A stretch of DNA of 14,882 nt, from contig JAISBR010000135.1 of NCBI GenBank assembly GCA_031266095.1, positions 1-14,882 on the forward strand, read 5' to 3'. The position numbers were made by a program, and so were the translations under genes. Source of the DNA: Treponema sp. GTDB taxonomy: Bacteria > Spirochaetota > Spirochaetia > Treponematales > Breznakiellaceae. Below, in pieces: positions 1 through 6,851 of the stretch. The notes below the pieces were generated by a model. That model worked only from the letters and a program-made list of their open reading frames with translations, made no database searches and had not been told where the DNA came from. How positions within the stretch are numbered: the first letter of the stretch is position 1; every line of letters starts with the position of its first letter.

Positions 1-158
1 CAAAATCTGATTTATAGTTGCTGTGTTTTACAGAACATTAGTATGGTTATGACGATGACTTCTTCCAACGGATACACTTTGTTCCGTTCTATCCGGGGAT
101 CTCGAATGGCCGAAACATAGGTCATGATCGGCGCTATGGGTCATTTTTCTTGTTCCAT
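1..158 (-). pseudogene. Broken 5' end of an ISAs1-family transposase
   Basis: Reading the minus strand from an ATG at 158, a good Shine-Dalgarno (GGGAGG, complement of 163-170) leads into MEQEK, then an in-frame TGA (143-141), then the same frame continues PIAPIMTYVSAIRDPRIE and RNKVYPLEEVIVIT before a TAA at 14-12. The core (DPRIERNK followed by YPLEEVIVIT) looks like the N-terminal transposase-associated domain of ISAs1/H-repeat transposases, where a DPR-x-R-x-K patch precedes a hydrophobic helix. The expected next part of the family (a Cys-Gly-Ala turn) is not readable in this frame, suggesting a second lesion, possibly a frameshift. The remainder would lie outside the window. The stop codon and the short remnant make it non-functional. 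The family call rests on motif memory, not a search. Confidence 0.55.
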
Positions 159-275
159 AATTCCCCTCCCAGAACATCATGCCAACTATATCACTTCTTC
201 CTACTTTATTTATATTATATGCGCTCGCCCTGGCAGCGGCTCTGGTCCTCCTGGTTATGCGGTGTGCTTATATGG

Positions 276-291
276 TATACTCGGCTTCATG
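276..291 (+). promoter_or_regulatory. Candidate -10 box of rnz, apparently leaderless
   Basis: TATACT at 276-281 lies 7 nt before the rnz ATG (289). A sigma-70 promoter would start transcription at about 288-289, leaving essentially no 5' UTR. No Shine-Dalgarno-like purine run is present between the box and the ATG. The -35 region is poor (GGTTAT at 253-258 with 17-bp spacing). Confidence 0.4.
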
Positions 292-1218
292 AATCTTGAG
301 GCGTTTATACTGGGCAGCGGCGGCATGATGCCGCTGCCAAACCGGCATCTGACATCGGTACTTTTGAGGAGGGAAGGGGAGCTGTTCCTCTTTGACGGAG
401 GGGAGGGGACCCAGGTGTCCTTGCGGCGGCTTAATCTGCGTTGGAAAAAGATATCCGTAATTTTTGTGAGCCATACCCACGCGGATCATGTGACCGGTAT
501 TCCCGGTCTCCTGATGCTTTCTTCCCAGGTAGACCGGGATGACCCGCTGTACATTATCGGGCCGCCGAGGATAGCCGATTATATCGAGACCAACCGCCGG
601 GTCCTTGATATGTATATCAATTATGAGATTGTTATTAAGGAAATTACCGAACCGGGTGTGGTGTATGAGGGGGAGGGGTTTCATGTCCGCTGTTTTCCGC
701 TACGGCATGGCAAGCCCTGTTTCGGATATGCCTTCGAGGAAGCGGACCGGCCCGGTGAGTTCCATCCGGAAAAGGCCGAGTCCCTGAACGTTCCCCGCGG
801 GCCGCTCTGGTCGAAGCTGCAGTCGGGTGAAACAGTCAAGGCCGCCGATGGCAAAGCGGTACGTCCCGCTGAAGTGCTGGGTCCCCCCCGCTCAGGCAGG
901 AAGTTTTCCTTTGTGACCGATACCCTGGCCTTTCCGGAAATAGCGAAAGAGGTCACGGGTTCAGATCTTTTTGTGTGCGAGGGGATGTTCGAAGAAGAAC
1001 TTGCCGAAGACGCCCGGAGCAAAAAGCACATGACCGCCGGGGACGCGGCCCGAATCGCCGCCATGGCCGGAGGAATCAAAAAGCTCATGCTGATCCATTA
1101 CAGTCCCCGGTATACCGAATACAACCTGAAGCGGCTTTTACAGGAGGCCAGGGAGCTGTTTCCCAATACGGAGCTTGCCCGTGATCGGGCCGTATACCCG
1201 ATTGAGTTTACGGATTGA
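289..1218 (+). CDS. rnz: Ribonuclease Z (tRNA 3' endonuclease)
   Basis: Predicted zinc-dependent metallo-beta-lactamase-fold endonuclease that cuts the 3' trailer from tRNA precursors. The 309-residue protein has the normal RNase Z length. It opens with the family pattern (ILGSGG, P, then LFDGGEGTQ at 34-42) and carries the metal-binding HTHADH motif at 62-67, with further likely ligands H140 (in PLRHG), D211 (in VTDT), H247 (in KHMTAGDAA) and H270 (in IHYSPRY). The ATG at 289 was chosen because family homology begins there. The open frame extends upstream to 124, but those 55 residues look non-coding and overlap the transposase remnant. No Shine-Dalgarno precedes the ATG. Only 36 nt separate it from the ABC ATPase gene, so cotranscription is likely. 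Confidence 0.93.
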   Translation: MNLEAFILGSGGMMPLPNRHLTSVLLRREGELFLFDGGEGTQVSLRRLNLRWKKISVIFVSHTHADHVTGIPGLLMLSSQVDRDDPLYIIGPPRIADYIETNRRVLDMYINYEIVIKEITEPGVVYEGEGFHVRCFPLRHGKPCFGYAFEEADRPGEFHPEKAESLNVPRGPLWSKLQSGETVKAADGKAVRPAEVLGPPRSGRKFSFVTDTLAFPEIAKEVTGSDLFVCEGMFEEELAEDARSKKHMTAGDAARIAAMAGGIKKLMLIHYSPRYTEYNLKRLLQEARELFPNTELARDRAVYPIEFTD

Positions 1219-1254
1219 AAGCGGCCGCCGGATGCAGCATAGGAGGTTCCTGCT

Positions 1255-2235
1255 TTGATTGAGGTACAGAATCTTTCAAAACGCTATGGAAAAGTGGAAG
1301 CGGTACGGGACGTCTCTTTTTCGGTGGGCGCCGATCAGGTGATGGGTTTTCTCGGGCCGAACGGCGCGGGGAAAACCACCATTATGAAGGTACTCACCGG
1401 TTACCATTTTCCTTCGGCCGGAAGCGTTCGAGTGGACGGCATATCGGTGGAGGATGATCCGGTGGCGGTGAAAGAACGTATCGGGTATCTGCCGGAAAGC
1501 GTGCCCCTGTACGGGGATCTTACCGTGGATGAGTATCTGGCCTTTATCGCCGATTCACGGCTCATTTCCCCAAAGGAACGGCGGAGGAAGATTGAGGCGA
1601 GTCTTGAGGCCTGCGGACTGGGGGTCTGCCGTTCACGGAAAATCGAGACCCTCTCAAAAGGCTACCGCCAGCGTGTCGGCCTCGGCCAGGCCATTCTTCA
1701 TGATCCGCCGATTCTTATTCTGGATGAGCCGACCAGCGGGCTTGATCCGAATCAGATAATAGAGATTCGTTCCCTCATCAAAGCATTGGGCAAACGGAAG
1801 ACCGTGATCCTCTCCACTCATATTTTACGGGAGGTAGAAGCGGTATGCGGCCGGGTGCTTATTCTCAACGAGGGGCGTATCGCGGCGCAGGGAACCGCTG
1901 AGGAAATCGCCGGTACGATGAAGGGCGGGGATACCTGGGAGCTTATGCTGAAAGGGGCGAGGCCGGAAACCATACAGGCCCGGCTCTCGCTGCTGGGAGC
2001 CGGCATCAGCGTCAGGGCGGTGGAATCCGCCGGAAACGGAATCCTCCGCATGAGTGTCTTTATTCCCCCGGATGGCCGCTCAGATCTGGCGGGCGGGGAA
2101 CGGATCTTTGACTGGGCGGTTGCCGGCGGCCTTAAGATACTGGGCATGAACCGGAAAAAGCTCAGCCTGGAAGATATCTTTGTGCAACTTACCGCCGAGG
2201 AACGGGGCGCTCAGGCGCCGAGAGGAGGCGCGTGA
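1255..2235 (+). CDS. ABC transporter ATP-binding protein, GldA-like
   Basis: Nucleotide-binding subunit of an ABC-2 type exporter. The 326-residue protein has Walker A GPNGAGKT (34-41), a Q-loop region near YLPES (78-82), an ABC signature written LSKGYRQR (133-140, as in the GldA/CcmA/NatA group rather than LSGGQ), Walker B ILILDEPT (153-160), a D-loop (SGLD) and the switch histidine H189 in STH. About 100 residues follow the core, which is longer than a minimal ATPase. The start is TTG at 1255, supported by AGGAGG at 1241-1246 with 8-nt spacing; no ATG lies nearby. Its stop overlaps the next start as TGATG. Together with the permease, GldG-like and DUF4340 genes it resembles the GldA-GldF-GldG transporter. 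The substrate is unknown. Confidence 0.9.
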   Translation: MIEVQNLSKRYGKVEAVRDVSFSVGADQVMGFLGPNGAGKTTIMKVLTGYHFPSAGSVRVDGISVEDDPVAVKERIGYLPESVPLYGDLTVDEYLAFIADSRLISPKERRRKIEASLEACGLGVCRSRKIETLSKGYRQRVGLGQAILHDPPILILDEPTSGLDPNQIIEIRSLIKALGKRKTVILSTHILREVEAVCGRVLILNEGRIAAQGTAEEIAGTMKGGDTWELMLKGARPETIQARLSLLGAGISVRAVESAGNGILRMSVFIPPDGRSDLAGGERIFDWAVAGGLKILGMNRKKLSLEDIFVQLTAEERGAQAPRGGA

Positions 2236-2984
2236 TGCAGACGGTGTCCCGTATTGCCCGCTCAAACCGCGTCTGGGCTTTGGCGCGGAAAGAACTTCGC
2301 TCATACCTTAAGGCCCCGGCCTTTTACGGCGCGGCGGTCTTTTTTCTGCTTTTCTGCGCGTTATGGCTCTTCTATTTTCAGCGTTACTTTGCCATGGACG
2401 CCGCGACCCTGCGGCCTTATTTCGCCGCGTTTCCGCTGGCGTTTATCCTGGTTATTCCGGTGATCACCATGAAAAGCTGGGCTGAAGAACGGAAGACCGG
2501 CAGTGTGGAACTGCTCCTTACCATGCCCTTTTCCGAGTGGGACTTGGCGCTGGGAAAGTTTTTCGCCGCCCTGGCCGTGTTGGCGATGATGCTGGCCCTG
2601 ACCGTTCCGCTGCCCCTGAGTCTGACCGCCCTGGGGGATTTTGACGGCGGTATGATCCTCTGTGAATATGCCGGGGCTTTGCTGCTGGGAGCCTCCGCTA
2701 CCGCCTTGGGGCTGCTGCTCTCTTCGCTCTCAAAAAACCAGGCCGGTAGTTTTCTGGGAACCGCGGCGGCGCTGATGACGGTGATGCTGATCAATCAACT
2801 GACCTTTTCGTTTGACCTTCCCCAGTGGCTCACCGGGGGAATCAACTTTGTTTCCCTGACTTTCCATTTTGAAAGTTTCTCTAAAGGGCTTATTGACAGC
2901 CGGGATCTCGCCTTCTTTGTGATCAGTACGGTGCTGTTTCTGTTTATTAACACCAGGGTTATCCTGTTCAGGAAATGGGGGTAG
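2235..2984 (+). CDS. ABC-2 type permease, GldF-like
   Basis: Integral membrane subunit of the same exporter. The 249-residue protein starts with a cytoplasmic segment containing ARKELRSYLKAP, typical of ABC-2 permeases, then shows about six hydrophobic helices (approximately 30-50, 61-81, 108-130, 141-164, 170-190 and 227-246). The motif MKSWAEERKTGSVELLLTMP (81-100) is a recognisable ABC-2/GldF signature between helices 2 and 3. The ATG at 2235 is preferred over the GTG immediately before it, because GAGGAGG at 2222-2228 gives a 6-nt spacing and the ATG overlaps the upstream TGA by one base, implying translational coupling. The GldF analogy rests on length, motif and neighbours. Confidence 0.88.
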   Translation: MQTVSRIARSNRVWALARKELRSYLKAPAFYGAAVFFLLFCALWLFYFQRYFAMDAATLRPYFAAFPLAFILVIPVITMKSWAEERKTGSVELLLTMPFSEWDLALGKFFAALAVLAMMLALTVPLPLSLTALGDFDGGMILCEYAGALLLGASATALGLLLSSLSKNQAGSFLGTAAALMTVMLINQLTFSFDLPQWLTGGINFVSLTFHFESFSKGLIDSRDLAFFVISTVLFLFINTRVILFRKWG

Positions 2985-4606
2985 CTGTGACCAGAAAACA
3001 GACCGCGACTTTAACGGTATTGTCGCTCATCGCCCTGGCGCTGATGCTTCTGGTGAGCCGCCGGTTTTGGTTTCGCCTGGATCTTACCAGGAACAAAGCC
3101 TATACGATTTCCGAAGTTTCACGCAACCTCTATAACGAGATACCGGATCAGATCAGAATCACCTATTACCTTTCGGATAAACTGCGCTCTATGCATCCTA
3201 TGCCGGGGGAGATTGAGGATCTGCTGCGGGAGTATACCGCCTATTCCCGGGGAAAAATACGGCTCATTGTCAGAGACCCGGTTAAAGTCCAACTCACGGA
3301 GCAGGTGGAACGGCTCGGCATACAGCCCCAGCAGATCCAGACGGTGGGAGAGGATCAGGCCAGTCTGGTCACGGTGTACACCGGCCTGGTCATTGAGTAC
3401 CTTGACAAGATAGATGTGCTGCCGGTGGTGTTTTCCCTTGACACCCTGGAGTATGACCTGACCGGCCGGATCCGTTCCCTGGTACGGGGCAGCGAACGCC
3501 AGGTCGGAATCATCCTGGGGGACAGTTTCCGGCGCTGGAACGAGGATTATGCTTACCTGAATCAGGCCCTCAACGGAGCGGGCTACCGGCCAAGCCTGAT
3601 ACCGCCGGGGGATGAAATTCCGGATAGTTTGCCGGCGCTGTTTGTGCTGGGCGGCGCCGAGGAGTTGGATAACTGGGCTTTGTACCGGATTGACCGTTAT
3701 ATCCAGCAGGGGGGAAAGGTACTGTTCGCCCTGGAAGGCGTCTACGTGGATACCGTTAACGGCAGCCTTGAAGCGAGGAGGTTAAACGATCAGGGTCTTC
3801 TGGAAATGGTCGCTGCCTATGGTGTGATCGTCCGTCCGGAGCTTGTTCTGGATCGTGCCGCCCTGACCCTGCAATACCAGACCGGAAGCCCCGGCGGGGG
3901 TGTACAGTACCGGATAATCCGCTATCCCCACTGGATCGGAGTTCTCCCGGAAAACGGGAACCTTGAACATCCGGTAAGCGCCCGTTTCGGCGGCGTTGAT
4001 CTCTTCTGGCCGGGTCCCTTGGAACTACATGCCCCCGAAGGGGTGGAAGCGATGCCTCTCTTTACCAGTACCGGTGAGGCATGGGTGATGCGGGATACGT
4101 TTTTCACTAATCCCGATACCGCCTACCTGTTTGAGCGGGACGCCGTTCAAACCAGAGGTCTTAAAATACTCGGCGCCAGTCTTACCGGGACTTTTCCCAG
4201 TTGGTTCAGGAACACCCCCAAACCGGTTCGGGAGGGTTCAGGAGAGGAACTGCCCGATATGCCCGCAAGGCCCAGGCCTTCACGGATTATTGTCATTGGT
4301 GATACGGATTTCGCTACCACTATTATCAGCGCCAGCGGAGGACGTCAAAACCTGGATTTCCTGCTGCAGGCTGCCGACTGGCTGGGTAACGACGATGATA
4401 TTATCGGAATACGGAACCGGGAGTCCCAGGCGGGTAGGCTTGACCGGATAATCGATCCCGAAAAGAGAGTAGCCGCCATGCGCTTTATCCAGATCATCAA
4501 TGTGATCCTGATGCCGCTGCTGGTTATTATCGTGGGTTTATTCCTCGCCTGGAGACGCGAGGCGCGTTCCCGGGCATCCGTAAAGGAGTATTCTGATGGC
4601 GTATAG
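2975..4606 (+). CDS. GldG-like ABC exporter auxiliary protein
   Basis: A 543-residue protein with one N-terminal transmembrane helix (about 11-28), a large extracytoplasmic region and one C-terminal helix (about 507-529) followed by a short basic tail. This is the layout of GldG/ABC_transp_aux proteins (PF09822). After the first helix it has RLDLTRNKAYTISEVSR (34-50), the typical start of the family's extracytoplasmic domain, and near the end VIGDTDFA, a common family motif. Family members are thought to work beside the ABC-2 permease on the outer face of the inner membrane. The ATG at 2975 overlaps the permease gene by 10 bp. A GTG at 2987 with GGGGG five bases upstream is an equally good start and would shorten the protein by four residues. 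Confidence 0.87.
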   Translation: MGVAVTRKQTATLTVLSLIALALMLLVSRRFWFRLDLTRNKAYTISEVSRNLYNEIPDQIRITYYLSDKLRSMHPMPGEIEDLLREYTAYSRGKIRLIVRDPVKVQLTEQVERLGIQPQQIQTVGEDQASLVTVYTGLVIEYLDKIDVLPVVFSLDTLEYDLTGRIRSLVRGSERQVGIILGDSFRRWNEDYAYLNQALNGAGYRPSLIPPGDEIPDSLPALFVLGGAEELDNWALYRIDRYIQQGGKVLFALEGVYVDTVNGSLEARRLNDQGLLEMVAAYGVIVRPELVLDRAALTLQYQTGSPGGGVQYRIIRYPHWIGVLPENGNLEHPVSARFGGVDLFWPGPLELHAPEGVEAMPLFTSTGEAWVMRDTFFTNPDTAYLFERDAVQTRGLKILGASLTGTFPSWFRNTPKPVREGSGEELPDMPARPRPSRIIVIGDTDFATTIISASGGRQNLDFLLQAADWLGNDDDIIGIRNRESQAGRLDRIIDPEKRVAAMRFIQIINVILMPLLVIIVGLFLAWRREARSRASVKEYSDGV

Positions 4607-5582
4607 CAAAAAGCTGTTCTTCCTTTTAACGATAATCGTGGTCTTGTCTGCCGTATACGTTTTAAGCATGGTCTTTGATCCTGAACGGACGGCTGCCGGA
4701 TCCGCCCTCCTTTTCTGGATAGATCCGACGCTTGTTGACCGGATAGACCGGATCCGTATCATAAGCGACGGCGAGACCAGGGAACTAATCAGGAAAAACA
4801 ATGAATGGTTTGTTTCCTATAATGGGAGAGACTATCCGGCCAGGCAGATGCGGGTGGAGGTTTTTATCGGCCTTCTTACCAGGCGCGAACCCTATCCGGT
4901 CCGTTCCTCAAACACTTCGTCTCATGAGCGTCTGGGGCTTACCGAAAGCGCCGCTTCCCGAATCATCGTGTCGGGGGGCGCCGGACTTCCGCTTTTGGAT
5001 CTTCTGGTGGGGCAGGGGGACAATACCGGACGGGAAGTTTATGTACGCAGGCAGGGCCAGAACGAGGTCCGTTCCGGAGAGGATGTTTTTACCGCCTATG
5101 TAGTAAGCCCCCGCGCTTCCTGGTATAACCTGCGGCTCTTTCCGGACAGCGAGGAAGGCGGCCCGGATCCGGACAGCGTACAGCGGCTCACCGTCTATGC
5201 CGGAGCACGGACAGCCGAAGGTAACGCCGCTGCCCCGGCGGCGGAACTCCGGGTCTTTACCCGTAACGGCCGGGAATGGACCTTTAGCGGCATAGATATT
5301 GCTGAAGCGGATATGGGTAAGGTGGATACTTATGTACGGGGAATCCTCTCCGCCGAGGGGGATGATTTCAACGATTCCGATGATCCGTCAGATTCAATGT
5401 TCAACCACAGCCGCATAACACTGGAGCTGGGAGACGGCAGTATCAGGACTCTGCGCCTCAGTCCGCCTGACGAAACCGGCCGCCGCCTTGCCAGGGTTTC
5501 AGGATCACAATACGTATACTCCCTGGCCGGCTGGGCTGTGGAACGACTGTTTAGGGATGCTTCCTTTTTTGAGAAGCAATGA
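4596..5582 (+). CDS. DUF4340 domain membrane-anchored protein
   Basis: A 328-residue protein with an N-terminal hydrophobic helix (about 6-26) that is probably an uncleaved anchor, followed by an extracytoplasmic domain. It shows DUF4340 features: a short strand around VDRIDRIRI, a polar segment ending in NEWFVSYNG (69-77), and a SWYNLRLF segment (175-182). DUF4340 genes habitually sit directly after GldG-like genes, exactly as here, so it is probably a fourth part of the ABC complex; its molecular function is not known to me. AAGGAG lies before the ATG at suitable spacing, and the start overlaps the GldG-like gene by 11 bp. Its last 32 bases overlap the convergent minus-strand gene. Confidence 0.85.
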   Translation: MAYSKKLFFLLTIIVVLSAVYVLSMVFDPERTAAGSALLFWIDPTLVDRIDRIRIISDGETRELIRKNNEWFVSYNGRDYPARQMRVEVFIGLLTRREPYPVRSSNTSSHERLGLTESAASRIIVSGGAGLPLLDLLVGQGDNTGREVYVRRQGQNEVRSGEDVFTAYVVSPRASWYNLRLFPDSEEGGPDPDSVQRLTVYAGARTAEGNAAAPAAELRVFTRNGREWTFSGIDIAEADMGKVDTYVRGILSAEGDDFNDSDDPSDSMFNHSRITLELGDGSIRTLRLSPPDETGRRLARVSGSQYVYSLAGWAVERLFRDASFFEKQ

Positions 5583-6795
5583 AAGCCCGGTATTTGTCGG
5601 GGTCGCTCTTGAAGGCCACGATATGAGAGACCGGGTCGGCCCAGGCCCGCTCCAGAGCCTCCCCAGCCTCAAACATCAGCCTTTCAGCGTCGACAAGGCG
5701 TGCCGCACGGGAAGAAATGCCGGCGCGGAGATCGGGTGTTTCTTTGAACTGCGCAGGGTATTTGCTCATAACACGTTTATGGAATTCACCGGCTTGCGCG
5801 AAGCCTTTTTCCAGATCGCAATTCGGATAGATTATCGCGATGCCCCGTTCCCCTCTCTCAAAGATGAGGTCCCGCAGAGTGAAAAAATTTGACACGTCTT
5901 CGGCGAACTGTTTGTAAAAATCATCACCCTGAAAACCTAATTCCGCGATTTCCATCACAATAAATGCCAGATCCTGCTCAACGGACGCACAGCGGTGCAG
6001 TTCCGACTCAAGCCGTTCCTCTATGTATTCCTCCCAGCCGATATTACTCCTCGGTGAATAGAGACCCGTGGGCTGTACTTTACTTTCCCCTGTCTGGCCT
6101 GCGGCGGACCGCTCCGTGAAATTGGCGGCTTGTGTCGGGGGAGGCGGTTCTTCGAAAAATGCGGACTGGGTTTCGGAGGGCCTGACAGGCTCCGCCGCCC
6201 GGCTCTCAGCGTCCCGGGACGGTACGTAAGGGTGCCTTGCCGCAGATTTACCCAGGAGGGATTCCATGACCAGAGTGAAAAAGGCCAGTACCAGGCCGGC
6301 CAGTACCATGAGCAGGGTCTGTTTCAGGATGACCGAAAGGAGCCGGTAATCCAGGGCGCTCGCCACGGCCTGGATATTTACGTTACGCAAACCGGCGATA
6401 CTCAGGGGCCGATACAGGGACTGACTTGAGAGATCAAACCGACTTTTGAAACGGGGAGAATTGTTCACCCAATTAACCGTTTGTCCCTGTTCCCGCTCAA
6501 AGGCGTATTCGCCGTTAGGCCCGGTGATGATCAACGCCTCAAGGGTAGTGCTCAAGGCAAGGGAGTCGGTAACGGTTTCGACAAAAGGCTCATCCATGAA
6601 ACCCAGTACCCCTGCAGAGGAGACAAGGTCGGCAATGTCGAAGAATTCCCGTTCCGCGACGACGCGGCGCTGTTCGACGCTGACATAGATCCGTAGTACT
6701 GCGGAAACCAGGGCCGCGACATACACCACGATGCAAATTGAGGCTATCGCAACACTTATGATTGAGATCTTGTTGGAGGCGTTTTTTTGCTGCAT
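5551..6795 (-). CDS. Two-helix membrane protein with degenerate GGDEF-like domain
   Basis: A 414-residue protein of uncertain function. Visible layout: a transmembrane helix at about 11-36, a probable periplasmic sensor-like region (37-155), a second helix (about 157-178), a Pro/Ala/Ser-rich linker (180-250), and a C-terminal domain (about 255-406) resembling a diguanylate cyclase fold. The segment DLIFERGERGIAIIYPN (309-325) occupies the place of the RxGGDEF hairpin but lacks GG(D/E)EF, and DAERLMFEAGEALERA (369-384) resembles the closing helix with ADxALYxAK. Without the catalytic motif it should not make c-di-GMP; it may act as a nucleotide-independent sensor or a scaffold (inference). The start is fixed by the N-terminal helix, since the next Met is residue 67. 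No Shine-Dalgarno precedes it; a perfect TATAAT lies 6 nt upstream. Confidence 0.8.
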   Translation of the reverse strand: MQQKNASNKISIISVAIASICIVVYVAALVSAVLRIYVSVEQRRVVAEREFFDIADLVSSAGVLGFMDEPFVETVTDSLALSTTLEALIITGPNGEYAFEREQGQTVNWVNNSPRFKSRFDLSSQSLYRPLSIAGLRNVNIQAVASALDYRLLSVILKQTLLMVLAGLVLAFFTLVMESLLGKSAARHPYVPSRDAESRAAEPVRPSETQSAFFEEPPPPTQAANFTERSAAGQTGESKVQPTGLYSPRSNIGWEEYIEERLESELHRCASVEQDLAFIVMEIAELGFQGDDFYKQFAEDVSNFFTLRDLIFERGERGIAIIYPNCDLEKGFAQAGEFHKRVMSKYPAQFKETPDLRAGISSRAARLVDAERLMFEAGEALERAWADPVSHIVAFKSDPDKYRAFIASQKRKHP

Positions 6796-6807
6796 AGGGA
6801 TATTATA
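6795..6807 (-). promoter_or_regulatory. Candidate -10 box giving a leaderless transcript
   Basis: On the minus strand TATAAT (6807-6802) is followed by six bases and then the ATG at 6795, so the canonical +1 is the A of the start codon. No ribosome-binding site fits in between. The -35 region with 17-bp spacing (TAGCGA) matches only three of six consensus positions. Confidence 0.5.
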
Positions 6808-6834
6808 TACATATTCATAATATTTCGCTAGAAT
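6806..6834 (+). promoter_or_regulatory. Candidate promoter of the MEMO-family gene
   Basis: TATACA (6806-6811), a 17-bp spacer and TAGAAT (6829-6834) face right; predicted +1 is near 6841. The -35 box shares two bases with the -10 box of the divergent minus-strand promoter, so the two polymerase sites physically overlap. Confidence 0.4.
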
Positions 6835-6851
6835 TAAGTAGGGTAATTGTG

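Noticed and set aside
124..288. N-terminal extension of rnz to an ATG at 124
   Set aside because: These 55 residues show no RNase Z homology, overlap the minus-strand transposase remnant, and a -10 box lies inside them; the ATG at 289 matches the family's N-terminus.
5558..5578. TGCTTC/GAAGCA inverted repeat as a bidirectional terminator
   Set aside because: Only six pairs with a 9-base loop, no T-run after the stem on either strand, and it lies inside both coding regions.
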